A stretch of 64,000 nt of DNA from contig CAZMAV010000003.1 in assembly GCA_964564415.1 (NCBI GenBank), positions 298,776-362,775 on the forward strand. Direction: 5' to 3'. The notes under the pieces are model-generated. The model was not told the DNA's origin. It did not search any database and saw only the letters and a program-made list of their open reading frames with translations. This document shows, one piece after another, positions 61,530 to 64,000 of this stretch (the first letter of the stretch is position 1; each line of letters begins with the position of its first letter). Origin of the DNA: JALEFZ01 sp964564415 (GTDB taxonomy: Bacteria > Bacteroidota > Bacteroidia > J057). A program made the position numbers and the translations under genes.

Positions 61530-62063
61530 ATTAAGATTTTTAGGATTAAATGATGCTAGGATTAAAATAGGTGATTTTGAAACACGAACAACTGACACAT
61601 AAAATTATTGGATGTGCCATGAAAGTGCATAGCACGCTTGGAAATGGGTTTCAGGAAGTCATTTACCAACGGGCATTGGCTATTGAAATGGAAAAGCAGG
61701 GATTGAGTTTTCAGCGAGAAATGGAAATGACTATTTATTACGAAGGCTTTGATATTGGCACAAGAAGAGTGGATTTTTTCGTAGAAGACAACATCATGGT
61801 TGAGTTAAAAGCCTTGATAAAGTTGGAAGATGTGCACCTGGCACAGGCGATGAACTATTGCCAAGCTTATAACTTGCCGATTGGATTACTCATCAACTTT
61901 GGCGCTAAGAGTCTACAGTTCAAACGAGTGTATAATGTCAACCACCCCGAAAACAAGGACTACAAAAAATGACGGCCTTAGGATTAAAAAGATTAAAGGA
62001 TGGCAAGGTTTCATCCGAAAAAAAATCCTAAAATCAACCCATCCTAAAAATCCAAATTCAGAC
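61524..62063 (+). mobile_element. GxxExxY cassette bounded by 23-bp inverted repeats
   Basis: The left end at 61524-61546 (GTCTGAATT then GATTTTTAGGAT) is the reverse complement of the right end at 62041-62063 (ATCCTAAAAATC then AATTCAGAC) with two mismatches in the middle. The left repeat begins inside the last codons of hsdR and supplies its TGA; the right repeat ends two bases before the hsdS ATG. Internal TAGGATTAAA-like words recur on both sides of the gene. No target duplication was found. Confidence 0.6.
61571..61972 (+). CDS. GxxExxY protein (putative PD-(D/E)xK nuclease)
   Basis: A 133-residue protein with the family-defining GNGFQEVIYQRALAIE (G-x-x-E-x-x-Y). VDFFVEDNIMVELKAL has the D...ExK layout of a PD-(D/E)xK nuclease, near residues 76-91, and the C-terminal GLLINFGAKSLQFKRVYN is typical. 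The family has no proven function. The start is GTG at 61571 (MILKHEQLTHKIIGCAMKVH); TTG at 61577 is an alternative. It lies between hsdR and hsdS, inside 23-bp inverted repeats, in the place where hsdM might have been expected. Whether it works with the restriction system or only parasitises it is open. Confidence 0.92.
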   Translation: MILKHEQLTHKIIGCAMKVHSTLGNGFQEVIYQRALAIEMEKQGLSFQREMEMTIYYEGFDIGTRRVDFFVEDNIMVELKALIKLEDVHLAQAMNYCQAYNLPIGLLINFGAKSLQFKRVYNVNHPENKDYKK

Positions 62064-62065
62064 AA

Positions 62066-63334
62066 ATGAGTAAGAAATTGATACCAGAATTAAGGTTTCC
62101 TGAGTTTGAAAACTTGGGTAATTGGAAGAACAAGCCGATATCTAAACTTGGTGAAACTGTTAATGGGTTAAGTGGAAAAAAAGGAGCAGATTTTGGAAAT
62201 GGCAAACCTTATGTTCAATACAAACAGGTATTTGACAAGTCCTATATAGATTTTTCAGAATGCGGTAAAGTCGATATCAAGAGCGATGAAAATCAAAACA
62301 AACTTCAAAAAGGGGATATTCTATTTACAACTTCTTCTGAAACCCCAAATGAAGTTGGTTTTGCATCCGTATTAGTCAATCAGCCAGAAGAAGACACATA
62401 TCTAAATAGTTTTTGTTTTATCCTCAGACCATTTGATATAGAAGAAGTCAATCCAAGTTTTGCAAGGTATTTATTTCACAGTCCGCTATATAGAAATTCG
62501 GTTTCTGCGATTGCACAAGGAAGTACTAGATTCAATCTTTCGAAAGGTGCATTTCTTAAATTGAAAGTGCCACTCCCCCAACCCCAAGAACAACAAAAAA
62601 TCGCCGCCTGTCTTTCTTCTTTAGATGAGCTGCTCGCCGCCCACAACGACAAGCTCGCCGCCCTCAAAGACCACAAAAAAGGCTTGCTGCAAAATCTTTT
62701 CCCCCAAGAAGGAGAAAGGGTGCCGAGGGTTCGTTTTCCGGAGTTTGAAAGGGATGGGGAGTGGGTGGAGAAGAAATTGGGGGAAATATGTGAGGTAAAT
62801 CCAAAAGTTGGAGAACTACCTAATGAATTTGTCTATGTTGACTTGGAATCAGTATCTAATGGGCTATTATTAAAGAAAAATGTAATAGAAAGAAAAGGAG
62901 CACCAAGCAGAGCCCAACGACTGTTAAAAGACAAGGATGTCATTTACCAAATGGTCAGACCGTATCAAAAAAACAACTATTATTTTAAAGAAGATGAATT
63001 CGATTATGTAGCTTCAACAGGTTATGCTCAATTAAGAGCAGATGGCTCAAGTAGATTTTTATTTCAATTAATTCACACTGATATATTCGTTTCAAGTGTT
63101 CTTGAGAATTGCACAGGTTCTAATTACCCAGCAATTAATACAAGCTCATTAAAACAAATCAGAATACAGATTCCCCCAACAATCCAAGAACAACAAAAAA
63201 TCGCCTCCTGCCTTTCGGCTGTAGATGAGCTCATCACCGCCCAGCAGGAGAAAATAGATGAATTGCAGCAGCACAAAAAGGGATTGATGCAGGGGTTGTT
63301 TCCGTCGTCGCCGTCGCCGTCGCCGTCGCGGTAG
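62066..63334 (+). CDS. hsdS: Type I restriction enzyme specificity subunit, HsdS
   Basis: A 422-residue specificity subunit with two target-recognition domains (about residues 1-180 and 220-385), each followed by a helical spacer: EQQKIAACLSSLDELLAAHN then KDHKKGLLQNLFP, and EQQKIASCLSAVDELITAQQ then LQQHKKGLMQGLFP. Each TRD binds one half of a bipartite DNA site. The C terminus ends PSSPSPSPSR, coded by a (CGTCGC) run, and the stop TAG is the second to fourth base of a 28-bp palindrome, so repeat insertion has rewritten the tail. The palindrome-borne stop marks the true end of the gene. Confidence 0.93.
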   Translation: MSKKLIPELRFPEFENLGNWKNKPISKLGETVNGLSGKKGADFGNGKPYVQYKQVFDKSYIDFSECGKVDIKSDENQNKLQKGDILFTTSSETPNEVGFASVLVNQPEEDTYLNSFCFILRPFDIEEVNPSFARYLFHSPLYRNSVSAIAQGSTRFNLSKGAFLKLKVPLPQPQEQQKIAACLSSLDELLAAHNDKLAALKDHKKGLLQNLFPQEGERVPRVRFPEFERDGEWVEKKLGEICEVNPKVGELPNEFVYVDLESVSNGLLLKKNVIERKGAPSRAQRLLKDKDVIYQMVRPYQKNNYYFKEDEFDYVASTGYAQLRADGSSRFLFQLIHTDIFVSSVLENCTGSNYPAINTSSLKQIRIQIPPTIQEQQKIASCLSAVDELITAQQEKIDELQQHKKGLMQGLFPSSPSPSPSR

Positions 63335-63415
63335 AGACAGGGCATGCCCTGTCTCTACAATGCCCTGTCTCTACAATGCCCTGTCTCTACAATGCCCTGT
63401 CTCTACAATGCCCTG
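63331..63415 (+). repeat. 28-bp palindrome with tandem 16-bp half-units
   Basis: Positions 63331-63358 are a perfect 28-bp palindrome (GTAGAGACAGGGCA and its reverse complement). It is followed by three full copies of a 16-bp unit (AATGCCCTGTCTCTAC at 63359, 63375, 63391) and a partial fourth at 63407. Each unit is the right half of the palindrome. The block fills the space between hsdS and the RAYT gene. Confidence 0.93.
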
Positions 63416-63445
63416 CGCACCCATCCACGTCCCAACAATCAACAT

Positions 63446-64000
63446 ATGGACAAATACAAAAACAAATACCGCATTGCCTCTGCCCGTTTACAACATTGGG
63501 ATTACCGATGGGCGGGTGCGTATTTTATTACCATCTGCACCCAAAACCGGGAACATTATTTTGGCCATGTGGCAAATGGCAAAATGGAATTGTCGCGGGT
63601 GGGTGTAATTGCCGATATTTTATGGCACCAAATACCCCACCATGCCCAACATGTGGAATTGGGGGCCTTTGTGGTCATGCCCAACCATATTCACGGGGTA
63701 TTGATTAAAACGCAAAATGAAAATGAAAATGGTAATGGTGGTAATGATGGTTCCGATGGTTCCGGTGGCAATGATGGTTCCGGTGGTAACGGTGGTGCCG
63801 ATGGTTCCGGTGGTAATGATGGCAATGATGGTTTCGGTGGTAACGGTGGTAACGGTGGCAACGTAGAGACAGGGCATGCCCTGTCTCTACACCCCATGTC
63901 GCCCCCAACGTCCCGACCCACGTCGCCCCCAACGTCCCGACCCACGTCGCCCCCAACGTCCCGACCCACGTCGCCCCCAACGTCCCGACCCACGTCGCCC
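63446..64000 (+). CDS. RAYT/Y1-type REP-associated tyrosine transposase, 3' end outside window
   Basis: The frame opens at ATG 63446 and is still open at the window end (185 codons visible). The start reads MDKYKNKYRIASARLQHWDY then RWAGAYFITICTQNREHYFG, and the HUH metal motif is MPNHIHG (His81, His83), both diagnostic of Y1_Tnp RAYT proteins. From about residue 90 the fold is interrupted by a Gly/Asn/Asp/Ser-rich stretch (to 139), then VETGHALSL (140-148) coded by a perfect copy of the 28-bp palindrome, then a Pro/Thr/Ser repeat coded by a 24-bp tandem. The catalytic Tyr must lie beyond the edge. Such enzymes move REP-like palindromes, here probably the ones around it. Confidence 0.87.
   Translation, partial: MDKYKNKYRIASARLQHWDYRWAGAYFITICTQNREHYFGHVANGKMELSRVGVIADILWHQIPHHAQHVELGAFVVMPNHIHGVLIKTQNENENGNGGNDGSDGSGGNDGSGGNGGADGSGGNDGNDGFGGNGGNGGNVETGHALSLHPMSPPTSRPTSPPTSRPTSPPTSRPTSPPTSRPTSP
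63863..63890. repeat. 28-bp palindrome inside the RAYT gene
   Basis: An exact second copy of the 63331-63358 palindrome. It is in a frame without stops and codes for VETGHALSL, the peptide that is also partly present in HsdR. Confidence 0.95.
63896..64000 (+). repeat. 24-bp tandem repeat in RAYT gene
   Basis: More than four copies of a 24-bp unit (two halves, ACGTCGCCCCCA and ACGTCCCGACCC) run to the window end, coding for repeats of PPTSRPTS. The unit length keeps the frame. Confidence 0.93.

Noticed and set aside
63360..63608. Short frames in the palindrome tandem block
   Set aside because: They read repeat DNA and then the RAYT gene in the wrong frame.

Overview
The window is a chromosomal segment of a Bacteroidota bacterium, scaffolded from an assembly with a 100-N gap. 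Supporting signs are TAnnTTTG promoter boxes, many short lipoproteins, a TonB receptor paired with a DUF4249 protein, DUF4920, DUF3089 and DUF4407 genes, a LytTR regulator and a mevalonate-pathway HMG-CoA reductase. A marine or free-living member of the Saprospiria/Cytophagia type is my guess; the sequence does not fix the genus.

Positions 1-27.6 kb are mostly a stable core: a TPR protein, a band-7/SPFH lipoprotein, a HAD hydrolase, glyA, tatC, a DUF3089 lipoprotein, a membrane-anchored NACHT ATPase with leucine-rich repeats (8.1-10.2 kb), an XRE-cupin regulator next to a dicarboxylate symporter that carries six EF-hand loops, a c-type cytochrome, mtaB, an Hpt/LytTR signalling pair, HMG-CoA reductase, dapD, a run of lipoproteins and hydrolases, and an ECF sigma factor with a downstream membrane protein. 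Positions 27.6-29.2 kb are a scar: a truncated DUF418 gene abuts an internally deleted IS1634-type transposase, followed by a palindrome.

Positions 29.2-54.1 kb are core again: TspO-like protein, pdxH, a polysaccharide flippase, an EGF-like lipoprotein, ALDH7-type dehydrogenase, a thioredoxin, a minus-strand cluster (Trx-SPOR, MoxR ATPase, VWA protein, LON-domain protein), an ABC exporter, glycogen debranching enzyme, a GlmM-type mutase, a cysteine desulfurase, a NYN-LOTUS protein, and a zinc-finger/DUF4407 pair.

At 54.25-54.78 kb a strong promoter drives an array of 77-bp units, each carrying the 5' third of tRNA-Phe, that ends in one intact tRNA-Phe gene. Everything to its right looks accessory: a TonB receptor/DUF4249 uptake pair, then a type I restriction locus (a broken XRE gene, hsdR, a GxxExxY cassette bounded by 23-bp inverted repeats, hsdS; no hsdM in view), then a RAYT/Y1 transposase running off the end. 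Copies of one palindromic repeat family sit in frame inside hsdR, form the stop codon of hsdS, fill the hsdS-RAYT spacer in tandem, and lie in frame within the RAYT gene itself. This RAYT-repeat colonisation of a restriction locus is the most striking structure here.

Several reading frames (2.9-3.4 kb, 18.2-18.9 kb, 28.5 kb) are broken by single missing bases, two or three of them in A runs, so assembly indels should be kept in mind before calling these genes dead.
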